A stretch of DNA of 64,000 nucleotides from Paraconiothyrium sp. Pb-2020 (taxonomy: Eukaryota > Ascomycota > Dothideomycetes > Pleosporales > Didymosphaeriaceae): the NCBI GenBank assembly GCA_022419385.1, contig JAJUBI010000005.1:1922001-1986000 (forward strand), written 5' to 3'. The notes below the pieces were generated by a model. The model was not told where the DNA came from and did no database searches. It saw nothing but the letters and a program-made list of their open reading frames with translations. Positions 12,521 through 22,093 of the stretch are shown here, one piece after another (positions within the stretch are counted from its first letter, which is position 1; each line of letters begins with the position of its first letter). A program made the translations under genes and the position numbers.

Positions 12521-13597
12521 ATAAGTGATTGTATTTTAGCATATGTGTCATATTGCTAACCGATGTTCGCAGTCATAATCGCTTGCGTTTACAGAACTCT
12601 CGACACGGCTTGTCGGTGACGAAGTCCCCCGAGTTGTACCTGAGAGTGAGTACGAATCCTTCCTGGGTCCACACGATTGTGGCGACGATGCTTGATCGTC
12701 TAGAAGGCGGTCAGCATCTGTTCACATGAGCGATAACCTTTAGATTGCACTCATAAGCCTACCACTGCCTTTCTCTTCGAACGTCTGCCCCATCATAGCC
12801 ACATCGAACCCTCCACGGGTTGAGAGTGGTTGGGGGGATGTCGCAACCATATTCGCCACGCCTATGGTCAAATGTTCGTGGGTTTTTCCTTTTTAGCATC
12901 AGACCTGGTGACAGAAGACCCTTTCCTAACGTCAATCTGGACTTGAGCATTGATTGGGACGTGCAGGCGCGACCCCTGGGGACCACGGTTGCACTCTTAT
13001 TGCATCGACTCCGACTGCTGTTACCCAACGATGTTATGTTTTGAGAATACTGTGATAAGCTCGAGACCCACCCCCAACAGGTCAAGCGAAACTTGGTAGG
13101 GCAGTTGGCCAACCACTATCGCGCCAAGACTGGTGTACCTTTGGGTCAGAAGACGCAAGTGCGGGAACCGCCTCTTATTGCGCTCCTCCATGGTCTGCGC
13201 AATTCTATTGTACCATTGACGGTTCAAGTCATGTGCAGAATGCGCTCAAGCACATGTAGATGTCGCCTAGCGATCAAGGGTGCCATTTGTAGTGACGAGG
13301 CATCGCTCGTCGTGAACACGAGTAGGTCGTAGTCTACAGTGAATGTAGATGAAGCTGCCTTAAACCCTCCTCGTAAGTTGAGACCTCAGCGGCTTACGTG
13401 TACCTGGTACCCGGGTAGGATAAAATATCCACATGCCGCACGTGACTCAACTGGGCAGTGGAGCCTGCGCAGCCGTTCGCACAGCTCCGGCGTACGTGCT
13501 TCGGATCTATAACAACGCGCATCAACATTGGAATTATCTACCACAATGCGTCAAAAACCGTTCAAGTGAGCCATCCCTAAAACAGAACTAAGTCTTC
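12521..13597. other. Intergenic: MFS upstream, GH12 downstream
   Basis: About 1.1 kb with several short open frames on both strands and no domain I can name. The minus-strand frame at 13227-13021 has protein-like composition but cannot be extended into a gene model. Confidence 0.4.
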
Positions 13598-14404
13598 CTA
13601 CAAGTTAATCTGCAAACCCACAGTCGCATTCACGACCGCATTTCCATAGAAGTACTCGGTCCCCGCATTGCCAACATTGACATACGTATCCGCACTGAAG
13701 ACATCAAGCTTGACCAAAGCCTCCAACCAATCCTTCACATCACCTTCCCAGCTCCCTTCAAATTGCGTATCCGGCAACAACGAGCTGACCGTAATTCCTG
13801 TATCGTCATTCTTCCCCTGGTACAATTTCCAGCTCGTTCCGTAGAGAGAGGAGACGGTGGCGACAGGGGTAGGCCACCCAATGGGGAGCTGACCGCCTGT
13901 GTAATTGAGCCAGAGCATCAACTCCTGTGCCGAGGAGGATGTAGAATCACCCTTGGTGGCGGACGTCATGAAGTCAAGGCAGATGTTCCCTTTGTAGGCT
14001 GTACTGTTCGTGCGCGTCCATTCATATGACGCTGGAATGGAATCTATTGCCGAGAGTTTAGTTTCCAGATTTTGCGTAAGGCCGATAAAGGAGTAGCCTT
14101 TAGGGACGTTAGAAGTGCTGGATACGTAGTCGATATTTGTGACGGCGCTCCAGACAATCTCCTTATCGGCGCTCGAGGAGGTGGAGACATGGTCGTAGTT
14201 CGTGCATTGCGTCCCCTTGGATTGCGCGGCGTTGTAGAACATGTTGTAGATGATCCAGGGAGTATCTGTGAGCACGATGCTATCATCTGTTCCACAAAGC
14301 TGAGTCGCTTTCTGTTTGGTGGAGTCGGAGATGACCATTGGTTGAGGAAGAGCGAGCACAGGAGTGATGAGCGCGACTAGCGCTGCTGAGAACAGAGAAG
14401 GCAT
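13598..14404 (-). CDS. Secreted GH12 endoglucanase/xyloglucanase
   Basis: A single exon of 268 aa starts with a clear signal peptide (cleavage probably near residue 19, after VLALP). The GH12 pattern is visible: TQLCGTDDSI near the mature N-terminus, TNYDHVSTSS, nucleophile Glu161 in QELMLWLNYTGG, and acid/base Glu250 in NAGTEYFYGNA. The family hydrolyses internal beta-1,4 bonds of glucan or xyloglucan in plant cell walls. Length fits the family, and no carbohydrate-binding module is present. Several N-x-S/T sites suggest N-glycosylation. Endoglucanase versus xyloglucanase specificity cannot be decided from the sequence. Confidence 0.92.
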   Translation of the reverse strand: MPSLFSAALVALITPVLALPQPMVISDSTKQKATQLCGTDDSIVLTDTPWIIYNMFYNAAQSKGTQCTNYDHVSTSSSADKEIVWSAVTNIDYVSSTSNVPKGYSFIGLTQNLETKLSAIDSIPASYEWTRTNSTAYKGNICLDFMTSATKGDSTSSSAQELMLWLNYTGGQLPIGWPTPVATVSSLYGTSWKLYQGKNDDTGITVSSLLPDTQFEGSWEGDVKDWLEALVKLDVFSADTYVNVGNAGTEYFYGNAVVNATVGLQINL

Positions 14405-15156
14405 TTTACTGCGAACGTTTGAGTTTCGTACAACGAGTGTCGGGGCTAAGAACGAGCGCGGGAAAAGTGCAAGAAACGAAAGCGAGTGGTAGGTGAAGAA
14501 AAGGACGACCCTAGGTGTTCGTAGCGATTATCGTTCTTCTGAAGTTCGTGGATGTTTCAAATGAGTGCTCGCAAATTGCCTAGCCATTGGAAAAGGCGTG
14601 TCGGAACATATTAGCGACCCGTGGGCCAGGTCTGAGGGCTCGTGTATCTGAAACGCCAGGGTAAGCAATTAGCGAGTGCGGAGATTTCTTGATGCGATTG
14701 TGTCGCGTGTCTTCCGATCACCAGTAGGCAATGTGAAAAACAGACGTACACCTGATGCGGACGATCTAGAAATGAGATATGTCTGTAATGTCTGCGAAAT
14801 TGGCACCTGTAGTCATTGAACGTTGGGAGCGATTAAAGGACGGCAAATAAGCATGGCGGTTTCAACCCAGTGCGAAGCACCCTTCAATTCACATGGTTGG
14901 AAGTGTAGCAGTGTTTGATTGCTTGTTAGTTTTCGATTAGTGCAACGCAGTCGCTTGTTGTCGTTGCATGGAATACCGGTATCGTAGGGATTGGAAGGTG
15001 GAGCCCCCCAGTGACGCCTTCCTCCGCGACCACGAACGATAGTACAACCTAACACCATGGGCACTTTTGCCGGCGCATTATTTCTGCATACCCTCGCTAC
15101 GTTTTCGAGATGCTGTCTGTGATGTGCTCTGGCATACAATGCCTCAAAAATCAATG
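14405..15156. other. Intergenic: GH12 upstream region
   Basis: About 750 bp upstream of the GH12 gene. Only short, feature-less open frames were seen. It borders a tract of gene relics on its right. Confidence 0.45.
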
Positions 15157-16020
15157 CTACGGCTGCCTGTCTACTAGTTCGACATCCGACTCTAAGCGCT
15201 CCTCACGGTGCACCTGCACGTCCAGTGGCTTATGGATCATAACGTTCAGCGATAGACCGTTTCCAAAAGTTCCACATCTATGACAATATGCACTGCTATT
15301 GTTTTGATATCTGCTTCTATAAGGAACGTCGATGATCGCCGGAAAGAGTTGTTGGAAGATAGGCCGCATCGCCGGCATGCAAGCCACGACCAAGGAAAAA
15401 TTGGGTTTTGTTACGCACCTGTCCACCCCGGAGAAGTTACAATACCACACGTTAACAGAGAATACGATTGCGTACATCATGCACGCACAGGTTGGGTTTG
15501 TAGTCTGCGCAATTTAACGAGAGATCAAAGCCGAAGGCAACTGACAATGGTTATCCTAGCCACTCTATCAGCGGCATTGCGTCAGCAAATGAACCCTATA
15601 TGTACACAAACCCGACGCAGAATATAAAGATCTAAAACTTCTTTTGTAACGACATCTGCAGTATGAAGATCGGTAGCGGAAGTATCAGTATGGTCAAGTC
15701 GAGTACAACTTCCATGCCGCCACGGATAAAGCCGAAGAGTCGGATGTCAACTGCACACCTCTGGCCATATCACCGCGCCATCTATTCCAGCAAAATAGGG
15801 AATCGGTCGACATTGTAGTAGCATGGAGAATGGGTTGCCCATGGCGAAGCCGGACACGGCTGCCTGCAAGCATTTCGCCTGCAACAATCTGTAAGTGCAA
15901 TTGTCTCACGGCATGATGTGGGCGTACCGCGCAGGTAGGAAGTTTCTCGGACAGATCGCTCTGAGCAAAGATGCCCTTTGACACGAGAAGAAACCAGATG
16001 ACGGTGCTGCTGAATTTCAT
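15157..16020 (-). pseudogene. Relic of a rhodopsin-domain (PTH11/SAT4-like) receptor gene
   Basis: Fragments lie in different frames but in the expected order on the minus strand. At 16020 there is a signal-peptide-like start (MKFSSTVIWFLLVSKGIFAQ) followed by EKLPTCA, which resembles the opening of a CFEM domain. At about 15875-15785 is AVSGFAMGNPFSMLLQCRPI, typical of the loop after a receptor helix. At about 15715-15635 is VLDLTILILPLPIF, the hallmark of the next helix, ended by an in-frame TAG at 15634-15632. At about 15410-15350 is LVVACMPAMRPIFQQLF, typical of the last helix. Much of the first helices is missing, and frameshifts and stops separate the parts. It cannot encode an intact seven-helix protein. 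Family assignment comes from motif recognition and was not checked by search. Confidence 0.6.
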
Positions 16021-16314
16021 CTGGTCCGTTTGAAGAATTTTGGGTATGGTATTGGAGCAAAATGACAACAATGCCGGAGTTTCACTGCATAAGCCTGATA
16101 GATGCTCATATACCTGGGTTGAAATTTTCCATTTGGTTTCTACATTGACTACGTCAGCCTAAGGTGTCCTTGCAAGAGATGACCGCGGGGGCGACCAAAA
16201 AGACCTCACAGATATGGCGGCAGGATCTGCACATTCGTACGACGTCCTGAACGTTTCATTACTACACCCACTCATAAGGCAGAGACGGACCGTCGCAACT
16301 TCATCATCTGACAC

Positions 16315-16593
16315 GGAAGAAGAATTTGTACGGGTAGGCATGTGGCTGATAATGCAATTTTCATGACGATCGCGCAGAGCCTGGCCGTGCTCGACGTGCG
16401 GAAGTCTGTTGAGGGTGGACAGAAGGTGCAGCTTAAGGTGGAGTTCGAACATGGATCCCTCAGTCATTCAATGCCTTTCAAGTGCGATGTTAGACCAAGG
16501 TCTGAGGAACATGAGCACCTGATTAGGGTGGCGGAAAATGAATACCCTTGGGAGGAGAGTGATACGAAAGAGCTGGAAAATGTCGAGTGGTAG
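16315..16593 (+). pseudogene. 3' relic of a cytochrome P450 gene
   Basis: Translation from 16315 gives GRRICTGRHVADNAIFMTIA and then a C-terminal block (LAVLDVRKSVEGG, SHSMPFKCDVRPRSEEHEHL). This is the haem-binding loop and last helices of a fungal P450: the cysteine at 16327-16329 is the haem ligand, and the usual CPGR is CTGR here. A TGA lies in frame at 16309-16311, just before the loop, and no upstream exon with I-helix or ExxR motifs could be found. The remaining piece is about 90 codons of a normal 500. The last residues (YPWEESDTKELENVEW) extend past the usual end. Confidence 0.7.
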
Positions 16594-16796
16594 ATGACTT
16601 AGTTGAAATAAACTATGGACCCTGCCCATTGCTAGGCTCATCCTCGTTGCTAACGGATGGTGTTCAATCGTTGCGTTGTTACGCATACCAGAGCTCACTA
16701 TCCCACTCAGTGGGCTGGCTGGCTATCAACACCTCAGTGAGGATCTCTGAGGCCGAATCAGCGCAGCCACAGCTAAAGAACTATACAACTTGAATC

Positions 16797-17324
16797 CTAC
16801 CCGAGATGCCATCCTGGAGGCTTGCAGAAATAGCTGAGAGATGGCTTGAAGTGCATGAAGGTCGTAGGGTTGCGCGTACCCTCTGTTGCATTCGGTTCTT
16901 CAAACATCGTTCATGTCAATGAATGTATTCCAGTCCATTTATTCAAGTACACGTACCTCCCATGTAAGTTATAGAGCCTTGACAACCTCGCTCCCTGGTT
17001 TTGCGTTACTAATTGCTCGGCGTGAAAAGCGATGTCAACATACTCCCAGACGAAGCAGAGACCGCAGTGCACGTTCTGTAGCGTGTAGACTGGTCTCTTA
17101 AAGGAGGACTCAATCCTCTCGTCGCAGGGGTTCTTCCACTCGAAATTCTTGCACTCGTCATTCGCGAGGGCCCAACCAGATCGAGAATCATTGTGCTTGA
17201 ACCAGCCGCAGAAGTTGGGAAGACTAGGCTCGCTGCGGGATACCACCTTTGGGGCAGCGTGAGCGACACCAAGGGTGTTGACTAGCGAGGCAGAGATGGT
17301 CGCGAAGAGGTGGAGGAGATTCAT
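16797..17324 (-). CDS. Small secreted cysteine-rich protein, paralogue A
   Basis: Three exons: 17324-17044, 16994-16957 (38 bp) and 16897-16797. Introns of 49 bp (GTATGT...CCAG) and 59 bp (GTACGT...GAAG) give 139 aa. The start at 17324 opens a good signal peptide (MNLLHLFATISASLVNTLG...). Mature features: FCGWF, DECKNFEW, NPCDE, HCGLCFVW, then across the splice GCQGSITYMGE and YFCKPPGW. Without splicing the frame runs into unrelated sequence. The splice model is supported because exon number, exon-2 length and intron phases match the divergent neighbour at 17606-18064, and the residues line up (CxxCF, C-x-G, Y-[YF]-CK). I do not recognise the family; size, secretion and cysteines are effector-like. 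The function is unknown. Confidence 0.75.
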
Positions 17325-17605
17325 AACCGTTGCTTGCAGCGTGGCGTGAATACAGAGCGAGATGACCGTGAAGAGAAGAGTCGGGCTGGATGTGCGTTTG
17401 GAGGCACATACCCTTACGAAACACACACACACACACAAGCCACTTCGCCTTTGGACTAGTGTTAAACCCTCTTTTGGTGGTCAGTTCCTTAATCTGCACG
17501 CTCTTGCTCGCTCTACCCTATTGACCTACTCCTGAACTAAGACGTACCTCGTACAACGAACAGTTTTCTATTCTACAACTCTACCACAAAAAGAATTCCG
17601 TCACC
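17325..17605. promoter_or_regulatory. Shared intergenic promoter of the divergent secreted-protein pair
   Basis: The 281 bp between the two start codons must contain both promoters. It includes a short CA microsatellite at about 17419-17437. No TATA box could be assigned with confidence. Co-regulation of the pair is an inference from the arrangement. Confidence 0.5.
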
Positions 17606-18064
17606 ATGCGCTTCATGGCTGTTCTCACCTACTTCTTCGCCTGCATGCTGGGTGCACTTGCCTTCCCGCAACTGCAGTCGGCCAATCCCGCTCTTCTGCC
17701 TCGTGAGGGCGAGAGCTGCGGCACCTACAAAGACTGGAGCAACGAAGGCCAGGGGAAGCTCACGCTACGTTCGGAATGCGAGAACCTTGCCGGCGGTGTA
17801 TACAGCACGCGCGTGGTCAATCCAAAGTGTGCCGCCTGCTTCATGTTCTCGTAAGTCAGATTGCAACCAGTGAAAGAAGACTAGTAGCTTACTGCTTGCA
17901 GAAAGCCGCAATGCTCCGGCGAAGTGCTCTGGATTGGCGGTAAGTATACCTTTGTTCTCTGAAGACACGACCGTGGCTAATGCTGGGAAGGAGCCGACCA
18001 CAAGGACAACTACTACTACGACAAGCAGGTTTCCAGGTATTACTGCAAGTCCACGTTCCCTTGA
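17606..18064 (+). CDS. Small secreted cysteine-rich protein, paralogue B
   Basis: Three exons: 17606-17850, 17902-17939 (38 bp) and 17991-18064. Both introns are about 50 bp (GTAAGT...GCAG and GTAAGT...GAAG), and the product is 118 aa. The signal peptide is MRFMAVLTYFFACMLGALAF, followed by a short propeptide-like stretch with LLPREG. Cysteine pattern of the mature part: SCGTYK, SECENL, CAACFMF, QCSGEVLWIGG, YYCKSTFP. The middle of exon 3 is Tyr/Asp/Lys-rich (DHKDNYYYDKQ). Intron phases (2, then 1) and the 38-bp exon equal those of the divergent gene at 16797-17324, so the two are paralogues from an inverted duplication. No named domain was recognised. Confidence 0.78.
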
Positions 18065-19668
18065 TATAAGAAATCCTGTAAGTCTAAGTATACTTGTCTA
18101 ATGCAATAAGTCCAGCCATACTGACCATGCAGCGTTGCGGGGCACTCATGCCTCGGAGCGACCGCGTGTATCAAAACTTAGGTTGATATGCATCATGCAA
18201 GGGGACATTGAGTCTCTAAAGCGTACTGTAGAGTCGTATCAATAGTACTAGCTATCAGTGCGATTTCGAGGCAGTGATCAAGGTACGCTAGACCATATAC
18301 CGCGTTGTTCATAGGCACAATAGCATACAATGCGGGTCGCAGTGGCAGTACTATTCACTGGAAGCAATAAAATTGCACCAACATTCTTAATGACCAGTTC
18401 TAATCGGTTCGCGATCGACGATATTCTTGGAACGTTGCTTGGTGTGTTTCTCTTTTCGCCCCGCACTGTCGCGTCTAGGGCTCTACCTTGCGGATAGGCT
18501 AACGTAACATGCGAACAATTTTGGATCGTAGTCTTACTCAGAGCATTAGTCCATGGCCCATGATACTCAACTACAATTCAAGGCTGACATCCGCTCAATG
18601 CCTACGAGGCTGGGATCGAGGCTGAGTCTGGTGATGTTGTATGAGCGGAAACTTGCTGCGCGACACACCGATTTACTAAGTCCAGATAGATGATGACTCA
18701 TCACTTGTCAACATTGCCACTTCAATGTTGTCTTCCCACTGCCTCCATCATCTCGACTCATCATTTCGTTCGAGTTCCCCTTATCCGGTGAGTCCCATTT
18801 TAAGCGAGCATCACTTCTGGATGTTTCCATTCCCTCCAAGCATCCCTGGGCGGGTCCACTAGCGTTTCGAAACGGCATGATGTTGTTTCGTACATATTAG
18901 CCCCAATCACCCTGACCGTGTGACTTCGCATGCATCTTTACAATCTTTCGTGGCACGAACTCAGCGAAGCTTATGATTGTTATGCACATGGAGTCTTTTG
19001 GTTCTGTCTCTGGTTCCGTTCGTCGACGCTTGGGATTACGCCAGATTGTCCTCGCACTTCAATCCTGGCAAAGACGCGGTGCCCTTCCTAGGTAGAAATA
19101 ATTGTGGAGTTCATGCGGCTCTACACAAGCTTTCCAACCCGGTCTGCCCGCATTCTATGTTGTTTCGTCCGGGGACTTGAACCTGCACACCCTTTTAGCC
19201 ACTTCAACCACCTTAAGCCCGACCCTAAACAGATCAGCAGACGAGCGCCCACGTACACAACCCAGGATTTCCGGGTTTTAATATACCATCGGGTATTGCT
19301 GCTTGTTGTGCGCTCCCTGATCGGCTCTTATATGCACCCCAGAATCGGATCGCTTGTCTCCACAATTATAGTCTCGACCCCTGCGCATTTCGAATTACAA
19401 GGCTACGGATAGATTGCACACAACGGATGAAAGGACTGGGCCAGGGCTAAGCCCCTACTTAGCTTTCAAAATGCAGTACTACCCCCACCGGCCCAATTGA
19501 CATTGTTTTAGACTCTATGCTATTTTGCCTAAAGACCGGAGGCAAACACTGAGAAGCTCGACTCGACGTCCTTATATTCTTCGCGACGAACGCTCAGAGT
19601 TACCTCGTCACGACATAGCAGCAACAACAGCTCCACAATCAGCCAGACATCATTGCACCAGTGTCAAA
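18065..19668. other. Intergenic upstream of CE5 gene
   Basis: About 1.6 kb with no supportable gene. At about 18977 a frame without an ATG reads like a signal peptide (LCTWSLLVLSLVPFVDAWDY), perhaps a fragment of a lost secreted-protein gene. At about 19165-19190 a T-loop-like string on the minus strand is not part of a foldable tRNA. Confidence 0.45.
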
Positions 19669-20403
19669 ATGAAGTTTACCGTCGCTGCCCTCTCTTTGGC
19701 TACTCTCGCGGCCGCCAACCCCGTTGAGCCGCGCCAGTCCTGCCCGAAAGTCTACGTCTTTGGTGCACGCGAGACGACCGTTGGCCCGGGCTTCGGTACT
19801 GCTGGTGGTCTTGTCAACCAGGTTGTCGCTGCTTATCCCGGCGCTGGATCAGAAGCCATCGTCTACCCCGCCTGCGGTGGTCAGTCCTCCTGCGGAGGTG
19901 TCAGCTATGAGAACTCCGCTTCTCAAGGAACCCAGGCGGTGGTCAAGGCAGTGACATCATACAACCAGAAGTGCCCTAGCACACAGATCGTGCTCATTGG
20001 GTACTCTCAGGTAAGCTACTCCTTCAACCGCTGCTGATATGAGATCCCTTATTAACGAGGTAATGAACAGGGCGGCCAAATCATGGACAATGCCCTCTGC
20101 GGCGGCTCCGGCGCGACCCTCACCGGCAACGCTCTTGCCGCCGTCAAAGTCGCCATCTTCATGGGCGACCCTCACAACCGCGCCGGCCTCCCGTACAACG
20201 TCGGCACCTGCACAAATCAGGGTTTTGCAGCCCGTCCAGCTGGCTTCACGTGCTCCCCCGCCAGCACCAGCATCATCAAAAGCTACTGCGACTCCACCGA
20301 TCCCTACTGCTGCAACGGAAACGACGCCAACTCGCACCAGCAGTACGTTAACAAATACGGATCGCAGGCGTTGGCTTTCATCAAGACTAAGGTCACCGCA
20401 TAG
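19669..20403 (+). CDS. Secreted CE5 acetylxylan esterase (cutinase-like fold)
   Basis: Two exons, 19669-20010 and 20071-20403, with a 60-bp intron (GTAAGC...ACAG), give 224 aa. The splice restores the nucleophile elbow GYSQ-GGQ. The start at 19669 (TCAAAATGAAG) precedes a signal peptide ending near residue 18-22; a longer upstream frame exists but would bury that peptide. The CE5 triad is visible as Ser113, Asp191 (DPYCC) and His203 (SHQQY). The blocks FGARET, YPACGGQSSCGG and GDPHNRAGLPY are typical of the acetylxylan esterase branch rather than cutinases. It removes acetyl groups from xylan outside the cell. Cysteines are even in number and placed for disulfides. Confidence 0.94.
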
Positions 20404-20851
20404 GGGGGGTTCTTCAGGAAACAAGAAGGACAAAGTACAGCGAATTCGGGCTTTGAGATGTATTAAGAATTCAATGACCAAATTCTTGCTGAACGTAACT
20501 CATCGACTGTTGTGCGTGATATGCGTGAGGAACCAAAGTGGGGAGTAACAGAAGCATGGAGGCGAGGGAGACAGGTGAACGTAGCGGTCTCTCGAATTAG
20601 ACATCTTGCGGTCTGTGACAGGTAGACTAGCATAAGCACTGCTTTCATATTAGTATTGTAGGGCCACGGCGACGGTGGTAGTTTTCTACATCCATAAGAC
20701 GTGAAGTAGAAAACGATTCCGAAGGAACTGCGCCGATAGCTATCATCATATCGACCGCCCTTTGCAGAGTTTGAAGACTCGGCTGGATGAGCTTTATCCT
20801 TCGTAGACCCATGTTGGTATTGGCTACAATGCGGAGAGTACGCTTACTTAC

Positions 20852-21514
20852 ATGACCGTCCTGAAAGGTGAAGTGGCTTGGGTCTTGTGGCCACCAACGG
20901 CAGCAAACCTCGCTATATTACAGCGAGCGTGTCTAATCAAGGCAACCAGTGCAGCCCAGGAACCTCGACCGATAACAGAGCGAGCCACACACGGCGTAGG
21001 ATCCAGCCCGAAGGCTGGTTATCGTCTGGACCTGCTACCCATTTGCTTGCACATGTGGGGCCCTGAGTTCAACGTCCTAACTAGACATCAAGTGATGGCC
21101 GCCGCTAGCTTTGTTGGCTTATTGCAAACATCATCTCTCTTGTGGTTTGGAAGCCATGCAGATGCTAACCAGCTGACTCGAGAATACTATGCGCGACTGC
21201 GTGTCATGGTCCGCAGGACAATTTCGGGTACTCATGATGACTACAAACCTGGTGAATGGTTCCCAAACGCGAATACCGCGGATCCATTGCACGGCCTCAT
21301 CCTGAGCTGGGACGAGGTGAAGACAATATTGCAGAGCTCCCGATTCCTGATGATACGGGAAAATTGCGAGGACTCAGTCAAAGTGTTAGGTACATTTCGC
21401 GAAGACGCGCGTGCAATCTGCGGCACTTCATTAGATTCTACCAAGGCAACAGATGCAGAAGATCATTTTGACATGGCACTGGGCCCAGTTCCATCGAGCC
21501 CGCGAACGAGATAG
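20852..21514 (+). CDS. Hypothetical protein, unsupported open frame
   Basis: A 220-codon frame between the CE5 gene and the ribosomal-protein gene. Its second half has plausible protein composition (EYYARLRVMVRRTI, PGEWFPNANTADPLHG, AEDHFDMALG), while the first half looks less natural. No signal peptide, helix pattern or domain is recognised, and no extra exon could be attached. It may be an orphan gene, part of a spliced gene, or chance. The flanks (20404-20851 and 21515-22093) hold nothing else I can name. Confidence 0.3.
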   Translation: MTVLKGEVAWVLWPPTAANLAILQRACLIKATSAAQEPRPITERATHGVGSSPKAGYRLDLLPICLHMWGPEFNVLTRHQVMAAASFVGLLQTSSLLWFGSHADANQLTREYYARLRVMVRRTISGTHDDYKPGEWFPNANTADPLHGLILSWDEVKTILQSSRFLMIRENCEDSVKVLGTFREDARAICGTSLDSTKATDAEDHFDMALGPVPSSPRTR

Positions 21515-22093
21515 GTGTGACTGGGCAATTCCTAGTCAAGGGAAAGGATGCCGTGATTGATGCCGATCCATGGATGGATTTCTGTCTAATATAAGTCCAA
21601 TAATGATCAGAAGAAGTCGGTCGCTAGCGGGCATGATTCCCTAAACTCATCTCACATCGATTCGCTCCTACGAGGTCACTAAGTCGATGATTACATTTAC
21701 TAAGCAATGAAGCACCATAAAAGCGCTTGAAGGAAGGGGAATGTTGCGGACGACTTCGAAGACTTGCGGGGAACGCGTACACGCAAGCTACAGAGAAGGC
21801 TCAGGTTAGATGAAGGAGCGCTCTATTGCCTAGTTCCATGTGGCAGACCGAAGGAGGTCCCTGGGGTGATAATATTCAAGCCAGTGCACAGGGTTTCACA
21901 GTGGACGAAGCATATCCGTAGGTAATGGTGAGACAGGATAGTTGTATGATGTAGTTGATAGGATGTGGTGTTCAGAATTGGCATGTCGGCATTTGCAGAA
22001 CCCGATCGACTTGATGCCAAGAGATATTTTCTTGCGGACCTCCGTGCTACAACGCGCATCACAGCGCAACCTCAACACGCGCCATTGCATCGC

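Noticed and set aside
13021..13227. Protein-like minus-strand frame in the MFS/GH12 spacer
   Set aside because: Could not be extended by introns on either side and no family is recognised.
15900..15945. Complete CFEM domain in the receptor relic
   Set aside because: Only the LPTCA start is convincing; the remaining cysteines fall in different frames, so a full CFEM domain is not claimed.
19160..19240. tRNA-like string (reverse complement contains GGTTCAAGTCCC)
   Set aside because: No matching T-stem, acceptor stem or anticodon arm could be folded around it.
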